34,224 nt of DNA from JAVBNU01 sp031551265 (GTDB taxonomy: Bacteria; Cyanobacteriota; Vampirovibrionia; Gastranaerophilales; Gastranaerophilaceae), in the NCBI GenBank assembly GCA_031551265.1, contig JAVBNU010000029.1, forward strand, positions 1 to 34,224. Direction: 5' to 3'. A model generated the notes under the pieces. The model saw only the letters and a program-made list of their open reading frames with translations. It ran no database searches and was not told the origin of the DNA. Below, one piece after another: positions 7,024 through 14,160 of this stretch. Every line of letters starts with the position of its first letter. The first letter of the stretch is position 1. The position numbers and the translations under genes were made by a program.

Positions 7024-7537
7024 AAAATTTTTGATGCTTATATTGTTATTATTTACAGTAAATTCCGCATTTGCTGATGTTTTTGATAATCCTTCATCTG
7101 TTGAGAAAATTGTCTCAGAAGTACCAAAGTTTGGCGATGTAACCTGCAAATTTAAACAAGAAAAAACGATACCAAATTCCTCAGCTGTTTTGAAATCAGG
7201 CGGTGATTTTCAGTTCACTAAAAATAAAGGCGCTTTTTTTAAAACAACTTACCCGATTGATTCTGTTTCAAATTATAGTTCTTCCGAAAATAAACAAATC
7301 AATGATATTATTTTATCGATTTCCAATCAGGATTACTCACGTGTAAAAAAGAATTTTGACCTGTTTTTTGAAAAACAAAAAAATGGCAACTGGATATTGG
7401 GATTACGCCCTAAAAAAGATTCCAGGCCGGGGAAACACTTGCAAAATATTGTAATCCAAGGCAAGAAAAACATAAATATTATTACAGTTAGTACTATTAA
7501 AGCCGGTAAAACCAAAATGTTTTTTGATTGTGATTAA
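7016..7537 (+). CDS. LolA-like periplasmic outer-membrane lipid/lipoprotein carrier (ApeL-like)
   Basis: A 173-residue exported protein. The N-terminus, MIKKFLMLILLLFTVNSAFA, is a clear Sec signal peptide with an AFA cleavage site before DVFDN. The mature part has the weakly conserved LolA pattern: an early FGDVTCKFKQEKTIP strand, SGGDFQFTKNKGAFFKTTYP (compare the G.l.f..P.l...Y.P pattern of LolA) and a basic, strand-rich C-terminal half. It ends without a lipobox, so it is expected to be soluble in the periplasm. In aryl polyene clusters a LolA-like protein (ApeL) is thought to move the polyene lipid to the outer membrane. It is the last gene of the plus-strand operon. The MMPL-type exporter usually present is not in this window and may lie to the left. 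Confidence 0.75.
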   Translation: MIKKFLMLILLLFTVNSAFADVFDNPSSVEKIVSEVPKFGDVTCKFKQEKTIPNSSAVLKSGGDFQFTKNKGAFFKTTYPIDSVSNYSSSENKQINDIILSISNQDYSRVKKNFDLFFEKQKNGNWILGLRPKKDSRPGKHLQNIVIQGKKNINIITVSTIKAGKTKMFFDCD

Positions 7538-7663
7538 TGAATCGGTGAGTGGGATTCCTTGGCAATTTGCGAGTATCAGAGACCGTAATTGTTTACGAAA
7601 GAAGCGCCCTGAAGGCTCTTGATGACGAGCTTTGTTAACAGTGTCTAGCCAGAAATTGAAATT

Positions 7664-7674
7664 TATAATATAAT
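7664..7674 (+). promoter_or_regulatory. Candidate -10 region(s) upstream of 7707
   Basis: Two overlapping TATAAT hexamers (7664-7669 and 7669-7674) sit about 35 nt before the start of the 7707 gene, followed by a ribosome binding site AAGGACGA at 7691-7698. No good -35 hexamer is found at the right spacing, so this is only a partial match. The 7538-7663 stretch shows no gene. Confidence 0.4.
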
Positions 7675-7706
7675 TTTAAGTATGAGTTTATAAGGACGAA
7701 GTGAAA

Positions 7707-8057
7707 ATGGCAAAACATGTTGATACAACACCGGTCGAGGTATATATTTTAACAAAAGATTACGACGTGAAAGGCACTGTTCACGTGGCAAAGTATACAA
7801 CGAACAATCGCGAGTTAACTGATTTATTAAATGATACGGAAAGACGTTTTCTTGCTGTTACGAACGTTGAAATTTATCCTAAAAACTCAACTAATCAGGC
7901 GCCTCGCCGTTATAACTTCCTTGAAATTCACATGGATTATATTTTGATGGTACACCCCTCAACACAGGTTGTATTCAAAGATACAGGCAAAGCTCAGGAA
8001 GATATTGCTCGCTTTAGAGAGCTTAGAAACAAACTTAATCAGACAAAACCTTTTTAG
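7707..8057 (+). CDS. Conserved-looking small protein of unknown function
   Basis: A 116-residue soluble protein that I do not recognise. It reads as a beta-rich N-terminal half (VEVYILTKDYDVKGTVHVA, then LAVTNVEIYP, then FLEIHMDYILMVHP) followed by a charged C-terminal helix (KAQEDIARFRELRNKLNQ). The alternation of strands and the KGTVHVA turn suggest a small barrel, but that is a guess. There is no signal peptide or membrane segment. The ATG at 7707 was preferred over the GTG at 7701 because the AAGGACGA ribosome binding site (7691-7698) is correctly spaced for the ATG. It lies 3 nt before the glycosyltransferase gene and is probably co-transcribed with it, which might link it to envelope polysaccharide synthesis. 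Confidence 0.7.
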   Translation: MAKHVDTTPVEVYILTKDYDVKGTVHVAKYTTNNRELTDLLNDTERRFLAVTNVEIYPKNSTNQAPRRYNFLEIHMDYILMVHPSTQVVFKDTGKAQEDIARFRELRNKLNQTKPF

Positions 8058-8060
8058 ACT

Positions 8061-9062
8061 ATGTGCGAAATGAACAAAATCTTATTAATCAACTTTGGTG
8101 GAATAGGTGACGAAATACTTTTTTTGCCTGTTGTTACGAGTTTGCGTAAAAAGTTCCCCGACACGCATATTACCCTCGCACTCGAGCCAAGAAGCGCGTG
8201 TATTGAGAATCTTACGTATAACATTGACGATATTGTCGAGGTTGATATTAAAGGCAGAAAGTATTTTGAATTACTGAAATTTATCATACATACCTGGCAG
8301 ACAAAATATGATATGGTTATCTCTTCGGGTTCAAATGCCTTAATACCGATTTTGTTGGCGGCGACAGGTATTCCCCAGCGTTATGGATATGAATCAGGTT
8401 TTTTGAGCAGGCTCTTGCTGACCAAAACCATACCGCTCAACAAGAAACAGTACGCTTGTGCAATGTACCATGATTTGGTGCAGCATGTTTGCGATGAAAA
8501 AATGGAACTGCCTGAAATAAGAATAGATGATTGCCAAAAAGAGCCGAACAGTGTGCTTATTCATCCCGGTGTAAGCAAAATGAGTGTGCAAAAAAATATT
8601 ATTAAAACTTTTAATCCTAAAATTTGGGTTGAAGTCATTGAACGTCTGCTTGAAAAAGGTAAAAAAGTTTATTTGGCCGGCGGCCCTGATGACGATGAGA
8701 CAATCAGAAAAATTTTGTCGGGCTTAAAAGAAAAGAATTTGAAAGAGCACCCTCAATTCGTAAATTTATACAAAAAAACCAGAAACATAATGGATTTAGC
8801 GCGTAAGATTAAAAAAGCTGAATGTATGATTTGTACTGACTCAGCGCCAATGCATATCGGGGTTGCTGTTGGCACAAAAGTTTACGCAATTTTCGGGCCA
8901 ACTGACGAGAAAAAACTTTTGCCCGAAGGTGAAAACTACGTGCCGATAACAGTCGACGCCGAATGCCGACCATGCCTGTGGGATAGCCGCTCTACGTCAT
9001 GCAACGAGAAAAAATGTCTCGAATTTACCGCAGAGCATATAATACAGCACTTGCATATGTGA
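8061..9062 (+). CDS. Glycosyltransferase family 9 (heptosyltransferase-like)
   Basis: A 333-residue GT9 enzyme, the family of ADP-heptose:LPS heptosyltransferases. The N-terminal half opens with ILLINFGGIGDEILFLPVV, the glycine-rich acceptor-side motif. The C-terminal half has LIHPGVSK and the nucleotide-sugar binding CTDSAPMHIGVAVGTKVYAIFGPTDEKKLLP, the hallmark DSgpmHia...ifGpTd motif. A Cys-rich end (CRPCLWDSRSTSC) is typical of many GT9 proteins. It acts on the cytoplasmic face of the inner membrane and points to a lipopolysaccharide-type core. The ATG at 8061 follows the previous stop by 3 nt; an internal ATG at 8070 (MNKILLINFGG) is equally good by family and neither has a clear ribosome binding site. 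The transferred sugar cannot be read from sequence. Confidence 0.85.
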   Translation: MCEMNKILLINFGGIGDEILFLPVVTSLRKKFPDTHITLALEPRSACIENLTYNIDDIVEVDIKGRKYFELLKFIIHTWQTKYDMVISSGSNALIPILLAATGIPQRYGYESGFLSRLLLTKTIPLNKKQYACAMYHDLVQHVCDEKMELPEIRIDDCQKEPNSVLIHPGVSKMSVQKNIIKTFNPKIWVEVIERLLEKGKKVYLAGGPDDDETIRKILSGLKEKNLKEHPQFVNLYKKTRNIMDLARKIKKAECMICTDSAPMHIGVAVGTKVYAIFGPTDEKKLLPEGENYVPITVDAECRPCLWDSRSTSCNEKKCLEFTAEHIIQHLHM

Positions 9063-9083
9063 TTTTGTTAATGGCTCTTGAGC

Positions 9084-9112
9084 TTGAAACCGTTTCAAAT
9101 TCATGTTATAAT
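9084..9112 (+). promoter_or_regulatory. Near-consensus sigma-70 promoter with an overlapping palindromic operator (toxin-antitoxin locus)
   Basis: The -35 box TTGAAA (9084-9089) and the -10 box TATAAT (9107-9112) are separated by 17 bp, an almost ideal promoter. The -35 box is the left arm of a perfect 15-bp palindrome, TTGAAACCGTTTCAA (9084-9098; 7-bp arms around one base). Its position suits an autorepressor binding site, as expected for an antitoxin. The toxin start follows at 9130. Confidence 0.8.
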
Positions 9113-9129
9113 AATTTTAAAGGAAAAAT

Positions 9130-9458
9130 ATGTTTATAACAATCTATTCGGATGAAGCCGAAAAACAGTTGGATGAGCTTGAGCGAGGCTCTAAGAAAAA
9201 AATTTAAAAGCTATTGAGATATTTGAAGCACTTGGCCCTATAGCCGGAAATAGCAAATCACTGGGCAATGAAGGCTTATTCGAAATTAAAGCAGATAATG
9301 TAAGAGCATATTTTAAATATTACGGAGACAAGTTAATAATTATAGGCATAGTAGTTTTAAAGAAAACTCAAAAAGCACCGCCAAGATACATTTTACAGGC
9401 AATTAGAAATATTGAAAAAACGGTAACTGCGCTTGAAAAAGGAGAAACAATATTATGA
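9130..9458 (+). pseudogene. RelE/HigB-like toxin gene with a one-base frameshift
   Basis: From the ATG at 9130 the reading frame gives MFITIYSDEAEKQLDELERG and SKKKI, then stops at 9205-9207, just after a run of seven A (9196-9202). In the -1 frame the protein continues from 9201 as NLKAIEIFEALGPIAGNSKS with no break to the stop at 9456-9458. The continuation contains GLFEIKADNVRAYFKYYGD and VVLKKTQKAPP, the strand-and-basic-loop pattern of phage-derived Gp49/HigB-type RelE toxins (mRNA interferases). Restoring one A to the run would give a full-length protein of about 109 residues. Either the toxin is inactivated, or this is a homopolymer error, or transcriptional slippage on the A run makes some full-length product. 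The stop overlaps the antitoxin ATG (ATGA), preserving the toxin-first HigBA-like layout. Confidence 0.75.
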
Positions 9459-9718
9459 AAACCCATAAACAATATATGGAAGAGCTAAAAATCAAAGATG
9501 CTCAATTATATAATGAAATCCAAAATGAAGCTGCAGCTGAAATAGCCGAAATTAAAAAAGTTTGGGGTGGTAAACGCAAAAATGCAGGCAGAAAACCAAG
9601 AATCGGTACTGTATTGAAATTTTCCCGCAGGCTAACCGAAAAAGAAAATAAATTCATCGACTACGTGCGTGAGCATAATCTTGATGTAGACCAGTTAATG
9701 GATGATAGAGCTATTTAA
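9455..9718 (+). CDS. Putative antitoxin with a ribbon-helix-helix-like end
   Basis: An 87-residue basic protein directly coupled (ATGA) to the RelE/HigB-like toxin frame, which is the main reason to call it the antitoxin. Residues 1-35 (MKTHKQYMEELKIKDAQLYN and onward) form a charged helix resembling the N-terminal segment of HigA-type antitoxins. This is followed by a GGKRKNAGRKPR segment (about 39-50), a GGxRxxAGRK motif seen in small DNA-binding proteins of mobile elements. The end, VLKFSRRLTEKENKFIDYVR, looks like the strand-helix start of a ribbon-helix-helix fold instead of the usual HTH of HigA. It ends 8 nt inside the convergent isomerase gene. The antitoxin role is inferred from context; no database family is asserted. 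Confidence 0.6.
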   Translation: MKTHKQYMEELKIKDAQLYNEIQNEAAAEIAEIKKVWGGKRKNAGRKPRIGTVLKFSRRLTEKENKFIDYVREHNLDVDQLMDDRAI

Positions 9719-10484
9719 AAAACTCATTAAAATAGTTCACGCTCTCAACCAGCGCATCTTCTTTGAATATTTCGAAAACAATTTTTGGCTGGATGTTCAA
9801 TTCTTTTATTGTCGCGAAAATTTCTTCAAAATTCAGCGTGCCGCGCAGAATCGAATCATGCGCATCATCATTGCCAAAATTATTGTGAATGTGCATGTGA
9901 TGCAGCACATCTTTGTAGGCTCTGATCCACTCAGGAATACTGATATCAGAATATAAGTTAGCATGTCCTGTATCCAAAGAGGCTCTCAAATTCGGCGAAT
10001 TTATTTCTTTCACTACATCCAAAATTGAGGCCGGCGTGGATTCCAGAACATTTTCGATTACGGCTGTGATGTTATAGTCTTCAACTTTCTTGACGAATTT
10101 GCTCCAAAACGCAAAACTTAATTCAGCGAACTCGTTCTGGTAATCGACGTGTTTGAATGAATTAAAACCAGAGTGGTATAAAACTGTGTTGATGCCGAGT
10201 TCTTTGGCGATGTCGAGCGCCTGATTAAAACGCATGTGTGAAATTCGTTCTATTTCAGGATCGCGGCTTACAACATTCAAGTCAAAAAAGTATGAATGCA
10301 GCGATAATTCGCCGTCAAAACCCGCAAGGTCGGCTTTTACTTTTGCGATTGCTTCCATTTTCTCAAAGTCGGTTGAGCATATTTTAAACCTGCTCAATTC
10401 AATGCCGCAGCCAAGTGCATTCGCAAGTTTTACTACTTTTGGCAAATCGTTTTTATAAATTGATGATGAGATAAATTTTTTCAT
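9711..10484 (-). CDS. TIM-barrel sugar phosphate isomerase/epimerase (AP endonuclease 2 / xylose isomerase-like)
   Basis: A 257-residue TIM-barrel protein with a complete set of metal-ligand motifs: LHSYFFDL, LYHSGF, a glutamate in VIENVLE, SLDTGHANLY (the DxGH signature), MHIHNN, DAHD and FEIF near the C-terminus. The family includes endonuclease IV and sugar or inosose isomerases; substrate cannot be decided from sequence. The ATG at 10484 was chosen because it overlaps the stop of the upstream E1-like gene as ATGA; an upstream ATG at 10502 would overlap by 22 nt. It is the last gene of a four-gene minus-strand operon and ends convergently with the antitoxin gene, overlapping it by 8 nt. 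Confidence 0.8.
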   Translation of the reverse strand: MKKFISSSIYKNDLPKVVKLANALGCGIELSRFKICSTDFEKMEAIAKVKADLAGFDGELSLHSYFFDLNVVSRDPEIERISHMRFNQALDIAKELGINTVLYHSGFNSFKHVDYQNEFAELSFAFWSKFVKKVEDYNITAVIENVLESTPASILDVVKEINSPNLRASLDTGHANLYSDISIPEWIRAYKDVLHHMHIHNNFGNDDAHDSILRGTLNFEEIFATIKELNIQPKIVFEIFKEDALVESVNYFNEFFK

Positions 10485-11191
10485 TTTGCACACACTTTGC
10501 AATCAGGATTTTTTTCAACCCTCATTTTTTTTATGTCGTTACTCATTAAATCATACCTCAAAATCTCGTCGTTTGCAGTATTGAGTATAATTTTGACAAG
10601 TTCAAACGCAGCAAGCGAACCAATAATGTTCACTATAGGCGAGATTACCATTTTTTCAGAAACTACTTTTGCGTCATCAAAAAGACAATTCAAACAACAC
10701 GTTTTTTTAGGTACCACAGCCATTACCTGACCGTGAGTTTGCTCAACCCCGGCATGGACAAGAGTTTTACTATATTTGATACACGCACGGTTGAGCATTA
10801 GCTTTGATTCCCAGTTATCAAAACAATCCATGACATAATCGTAGTCCTGCAAAACGTCTCCGGCATTTTCTTCCGTCAGTTTTAAATTAAATTCTTTAGT
10901 TTTTATCCTTGAATTAAACTTATTTATAAATTCTTTTGCTGATTGCGTTTTAGCCTTTCCGATACTTGTTTCTGGATGGATAAATTGTCGATTTAAGTTC
11001 GTAACGTCGACTTTGTCATAATCAAGCAGCCCAAGATTTTCGATGCCGAGACATGCCAAATTTGTAACCACAACAGAGCCAAGCCCGCCCAAACCTGCGA
11101 TTAAAACTCTCGAGGAATTAAGCTTTTTTTGTCCTGCCATGTCAATTAAGCCCGCAACCTGATTGCGGTTGTATCGTTCAAAATTATCCAT
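10481..11191 (-). CDS. E1-like adenylyltransferase (ThiF/MoeB/HesA family)
   Basis: A 236-residue member of the ThiF/MoeB superfamily, which adenylates the C-terminal glycine of ubiquitin-like sulfur carriers or related substrates. Visible motifs are the nucleotide-binding VLIAGLGGLGSVVV (about 26-39), the DVTNLNRQF segment (about 62-70), DCFDNWESKLMLN (about 116-128) and two CxxC zinc pairs, CLNC and CKVC at the C-terminus. It is shorter than MoeB with a rhodanese domain and has none. No ThiS/MoaD-like gene is nearby. It overlaps the upstream regulator gene by 8 nt and the downstream isomerase gene by 4 nt. The family call is safe; the substrate is unknown, and a tRNA-modifying (TcdA-like) or thiolation role is possible. 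Confidence 0.82.
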   Translation of the reverse strand: MDNFERYNRNQVAGLIDMAGQKKLNSSRVLIAGLGGLGSVVVTNLACLGIENLGLLDYDKVDVTNLNRQFIHPETSIGKAKTQSAKEFINKFNSRIKTKEFNLKLTEENAGDVLQDYDYVMDCFDNWESKLMLNRACIKYSKTLVHAGVEQTHGQVMAVVPKKTCCLNCLFDDAKVVSEKMVISPIVNIIGSLAAFELVKIILNTANDEILRYDLMSNDIKKMRVEKNPDCKVCAK

Positions 11192-12443
11192 TAGTCATAC
11201 TTCTGTATTCTTTGATAAATTTTTCTAAAATTAGCGTTAGCTTTGAATTATCAAGCTCAGCAAGACTCAGCGAAATACGGTTATTTTCTTCGCCCAAAAT
11301 GCTGATGTGAGAAAAATCAATATTTATTTTTGAAAACCCGGGATAAGTAATTTTTAATGTACTTTCGACGTTTTCGGATTTGAGTTTAAACATACTTTCA
11401 CCCTCTGAGAGTGTTTGGATTATGTCGGTTTTGAACAACTTTTCTTCGTACATTTTTTGCATTTGGTAAAACACGGGAGTGATAACGTTACTCAGCTTTT
11501 TTGTGAAGGATTGTTTGAATAGTTTAAAATTCTTGTGAGGCGCTGTCATATCCGAATTATCAAGCCAACTCGGGCTGCTTTTGGTGCTTTCTGCACGATA
11601 AACAATTACTTTATTTTTTTGTATAAGCGCGTCTTGCAGCGCGATTTTTGCGTATTTTTCTACATTTTCAAAACTCTCTTCATCCACAGCCGCTGCGCCG
11701 ATTGAAATCGTGTAATCAAGCGTTAATTCTTCTTTCAAGCGGTTATATACACCATTTACGCCCTCTGTGCGCGTATTATTCAAAAGAACATAAAATTTAT
11801 TGTCCTCTTTCACGCCAACCATATCAGTCGAGCGCAAAGTTTTTTTCAAAATAGTAGCAAGCAGCGCACCTGAGAGTTTGTACTTTGAGTCAACGTCAGG
11901 TGTGACAATCATCAAAGTTGCGAACTTTCTGTGCTCATGAACTTTTTTAATCGTTGCACTAAAAATTTTATCAACAAAAGCTTCCTTGTAGAAAAAAGTA
12001 TCCTTGTAAACAACTTCCAGATTGAGCAGTTGTTCCATGTTTTGTTCACATTTTTTGACAAGAGTGCTTTTTTGCAAACTCCATATTATGCGCATCAAAA
12101 ACTCGGATTCACTCGCTTCAAGCGTAATATAGTCAGAAATCCCTTCATCAAAAGCAGATAAAATAAACTCTTGCTCAATATGCTCGCAGACAAGCAGCAC
12201 AGGAATATTTTTATATGTCGGTAAAAGTTTTATATCGCTCAGTATGTCAAAACACCTTTCCGTGTAAACATCTGCGTATAAAATGATTAACTCGGGCGCA
12301 CTTTTTTGGAGCATTTTCAGCGCGTCAGATGAAGTGTAGACCTGTATGACATCAGTGCCGCGCAACAAGTGGATTTTAGAGAGCAAAGTCTCGCTTGCAC
12401 GTTTATTGTCGCTTATTATAACTACTTTATTGCTGTTATCCAT
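11184..12443 (-). CDS. Degenerate receiver-GGDEF signalling protein
   Basis: A 419-residue protein. Residues about 5-125 look like a CheY-type receiver: VVIISDNKRASETLLSKI at the start, ELIILYADVY at the phosphorylation strand and SDYITLEASESEF near the end. The phospho-acceptor Asp is replaced (LILYAD rather than LILDxxMP) and the conserved Lys of the KPF turn is missing, so normal phosphorylation is unlikely. Residues about 170-285 resemble a GGDEF domain (FATLMIVTPDVD ... RSTDMVGVKEDNKFYVLLNN ... YTISIGAAAV), but GGDEF is replaced by KEDNK, so diguanylate cyclase activity is not expected. The last 120 residues are unrecognised. It lies 2 nt after the agmatinase stop and overlaps the E1-like gene by 8 nt. 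It is probably a scaffold or sensor rather than an enzyme. Confidence 0.75.
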   Translation of the reverse strand: MDNSNKVVIISDNKRASETLLSKIHLLRGTDVIQVYTSSDALKMLQKSAPELIILYADVYTERCFDILSDIKLLPTYKNIPVLLVCEHIEQEFILSAFDEGISDYITLEASESEFLMRIIWSLQKSTLVKKCEQNMEQLLNLEVVYKDTFFYKEAFVDKIFSATIKKVHEHRKFATLMIVTPDVDSKYKLSGALLATILKKTLRSTDMVGVKEDNKFYVLLNNTRTEGVNGVYNRLKEELTLDYTISIGAAAVDEESFENVEKYAKIALQDALIQKNKVIVYRAESTKSSPSWLDNSDMTAPHKNFKLFKQSFTKKLSNVITPVFYQMQKMYEEKLFKTDIIQTLSEGESMFKLKSENVESTLKITYPGFSKINIDFSHISILGEENNRISLSLAELDNSKLTLILEKFIKEYRSMTNG

Positions 12444-12445
12444 TG

Positions 12446-13282
12446 CTATATCACCATCAAAAGTTCACGAATAATTTTTGCCACAATCGCCGTTGAAGCG
12501 CCGCTTTTATCGACATTAGGCGCGAGTTCTACCACATCAGCGCCAACAACATTCAGTCCGTTAATTTTTTTCAGCCACTCCATCAGCTCATTATACGTTA
12601 AGCCGCCGGCTTCTTGCGTTCCCGTGCCGGGTAAGAAACTCGGACAAAGCACGTCAACATCAATACTTACAAAAACATTTCTACCCTTCAAGCAGTCCAG
12701 TTCGCCCGGAGAGTGCAAAAGAGTGTTATATTTTTTCATCAACTCGAATTCTTCTTTAGTGCCTGAGCGAATGCCAACCTGTTTTAGGTTATCAAACCCA
12801 ATGATTTCACCAATTCGACGCATTACTGACGCATGTGAATTTTTGTCGCCCAAATAATCGTCTCTCAAGTCCGTGTGTGCATCAAAATGCAGAACTGCAA
12901 CATCTTTGTATTTATCAAAACAAGCTTGCAGAGCAGGCAGCGTGACTAAGTGTTCACCGCCAATACCAAAGTATTTTTTATCTGCTTTATAAATTTCGTC
13001 TGCGTTTTTACGAATTAATTCAAGCGCTTTTTCGGTGTTACCAAACGGTAATTCCAAATCTCCGGCATCATAAAAACAAACATCTTCTAAATGTTTGTCA
13101 AAAGTCGGCGAATAATCTTCAAGTCCCCAGCTTGCCACACGCAACTCGGCCGGTGCAAAACGGCTACCCGGGATAAACGAGCAAGTGCCATCAAAACCGA
13201 CGCCAAGCATCACAATTTTAGCGCAATCAAAACTTTCTACTGCACCTATCCAATCTTTGCTTAAAAACGGTCCGCTTAACAT
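12446..13282 (-). CDS. speB: Agmatinase (ureohydrolase family)
   Basis: A 278-residue ureohydrolase with every Mn ligand in place: His111 in GGEH, Asp134/His136/Asp138 in HFDAHTD, and Asp208/Asp210 in VSIDVDVLCPSFLPGTGT, plus His150 in SHASVMRRI. GTQEAGGL matches the family's last signature. Agmatinase splits agmatine to putrescine and urea in the arginine decarboxylase route to polyamines. The length fits SpeB-type agmatinases better than arginases. It is the first gene of a four-gene operon with a good promoter at 13318-13346. Arginase or formiminoglutamase cannot be excluded on sequence alone, and agmatinase is the most likely call. Confidence 0.85.
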   Translation of the reverse strand: MLSGPFLSKDWIGAVESFDCAKIVMLGVGFDGTCSFIPGSRFAPAELRVASWGLEDYSPTFDKHLEDVCFYDAGDLELPFGNTEKALELIRKNADEIYKADKKYFGIGGEHLVTLPALQACFDKYKDVAVLHFDAHTDLRDDYLGDKNSHASVMRRIGEIIGFDNLKQVGIRSGTKEEFELMKKYNTLLHSPGELDCLKGRNVFVSIDVDVLCPSFLPGTGTQEAGGLTYNELMEWLKKINGLNVVGADVVELAPNVDKSGASTAIVAKIIRELLMVI

Positions 13283-13317
13283 TAATTCTGTCTCTGCCTC
13301 ATTATTTGACTACCATG

Positions 13318-13346
13318 ATTATATAATTAAAGTAGCATCATTACAA
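13318..13346 (-). promoter_or_regulatory. Promoter for the agmatinase operon
   Basis: On the minus strand the -35 box TTGTAA (complement of 13341-13346) and the -10 box TATAAT (complement of 13318-13323) are 17 bp apart, ending about 35 nt before the agmatinase ATG at 13282. On the opposite strand a TATAAT at 13367-13372, about 38 nt before bioD, may serve that gene, but it has no well-placed -35. Confidence 0.6.
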
Positions 13347-13410
13347 ACAAAAAAACATATTTGTTTTATAATAGTTTAGCAGACCATTTCTACTCAAGGT
13401 AACTCAATAA

Positions 13411-14133
13411 ATGAATATCTTCATAAGTTCAACGGATATAGATTCAGGCAAAACTTTCGTTACAGCGGGGTTGGCTGCAATAATGCAGTCCTTGGGCTAT
13501 CAGGCAGGTGTTTTGAAGCCTATTCAAAGCGGCGCTGATGAGAATTTTGGTTTTTTGGTGTCACCTGACGTTGCATTTATTAAAAATATTGACCCATACA
13601 TCGAATGTGTTTGCTCTTATATTCTTAAAACTTCCGCAGCACCTGCGATTGGTGCTGAGCTTGAAGGGGTTAAAATTGAACCGAAAGTTATTCAAAAAGA
13701 CTTCAAAAATCTTGAACATAAGTGCGATACAGTACTGGTCGAAGGCGCAGAAGGCTTACTGGTACCGATTACACCCAAATTAATGATGGGCGACATAATC
13801 AAAACACTCAATTTACCCGTGCTTTTTGTTGTTACGCCTCAGCTTGGGAATATTAATACAACATTGCTAACGCTCAATCAGGCGAAATCAATGGGAATAC
13901 AGACGATTGGCGTGATTATTAACAAATACCCATTTTATATGAATGACGTTGCCATAAAATCTGTGCCACGCATGATTGAAGAGTATTCGGATGCAAAAGT
14001 TCTGGGCATAATAAAAGAATTTAATAATCCTACGTCAGTGACACCAAGTGAGTTGATATCAACTGTTTTGAATAGTGTTGATATAGAAAAAATATTTAAT
14101 ATTCCGATTCCGAAATTGAGTTTAGGGCTGTAA
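13411..14133 (+). CDS. bioD: Dethiobiotin synthetase
   Basis: A 240-residue P-loop enzyme that closes the ureido ring of dethiobiotin from 7,8-diaminopelargonic acid, CO2 and ATP. The signature is complete: the P-loop TDIDSGKTFVT (residues 8-18, where BioD has TDTxxGKT), VLKPIQSG (about 34-41) with the substrate lysine, and VEGAEGLLVPI (about 109-119), the BioD GAGG-like loop. LNLPVLFVVTPQLGNIN matches the family's later strand. The length is within the usual 220-240. No other biotin genes are adjacent, so it appears to stand alone, and a CobB/CobQ-type relative is the less likely alternative. It is followed by a long repeat-filled gap before leuS. Confidence 0.87.
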   Translation: MNIFISSTDIDSGKTFVTAGLAAIMQSLGYQAGVLKPIQSGADENFGFLVSPDVAFIKNIDPYIECVCSYILKTSAAPAIGAELEGVKIEPKVIQKDFKNLEHKCDTVLVEGAEGLLVPITPKLMMGDIIKTLNLPVLFVVTPQLGNINTTLLTLNQAKSMGIQTIGVIINKYPFYMNDVAIKSVPRMIEEYSDAKVLGIIKEFNNPTSVTPSELISTVLNSVDIEKIFNIPIPKLSLGL

Positions 14134-14160
14134 GTTTTTGTCGAAAGGTATAAGACTCCT

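Noticed and set aside
7538..7706. Possible tRNA or small RNA gene between the LolA-like gene and 7707
   Set aside because: No cloverleaf, T-loop or A/B box pattern is visible, only a weak hairpin and a -10 box.
9196..9207. Programmed -1 ribosomal frameshift in the toxin gene
   Set aside because: The base before AAA AAA is G, so it does not fit the X XXY YYZ slippery pattern. A homopolymer deletion, sequencing error or transcriptional slippage is more likely.
12369..12857. 162-residue open frame on the plus strand
   Set aside because: It overlaps agmatinase and the regulator gene on the other strand and has no start signal or recognisable domain.
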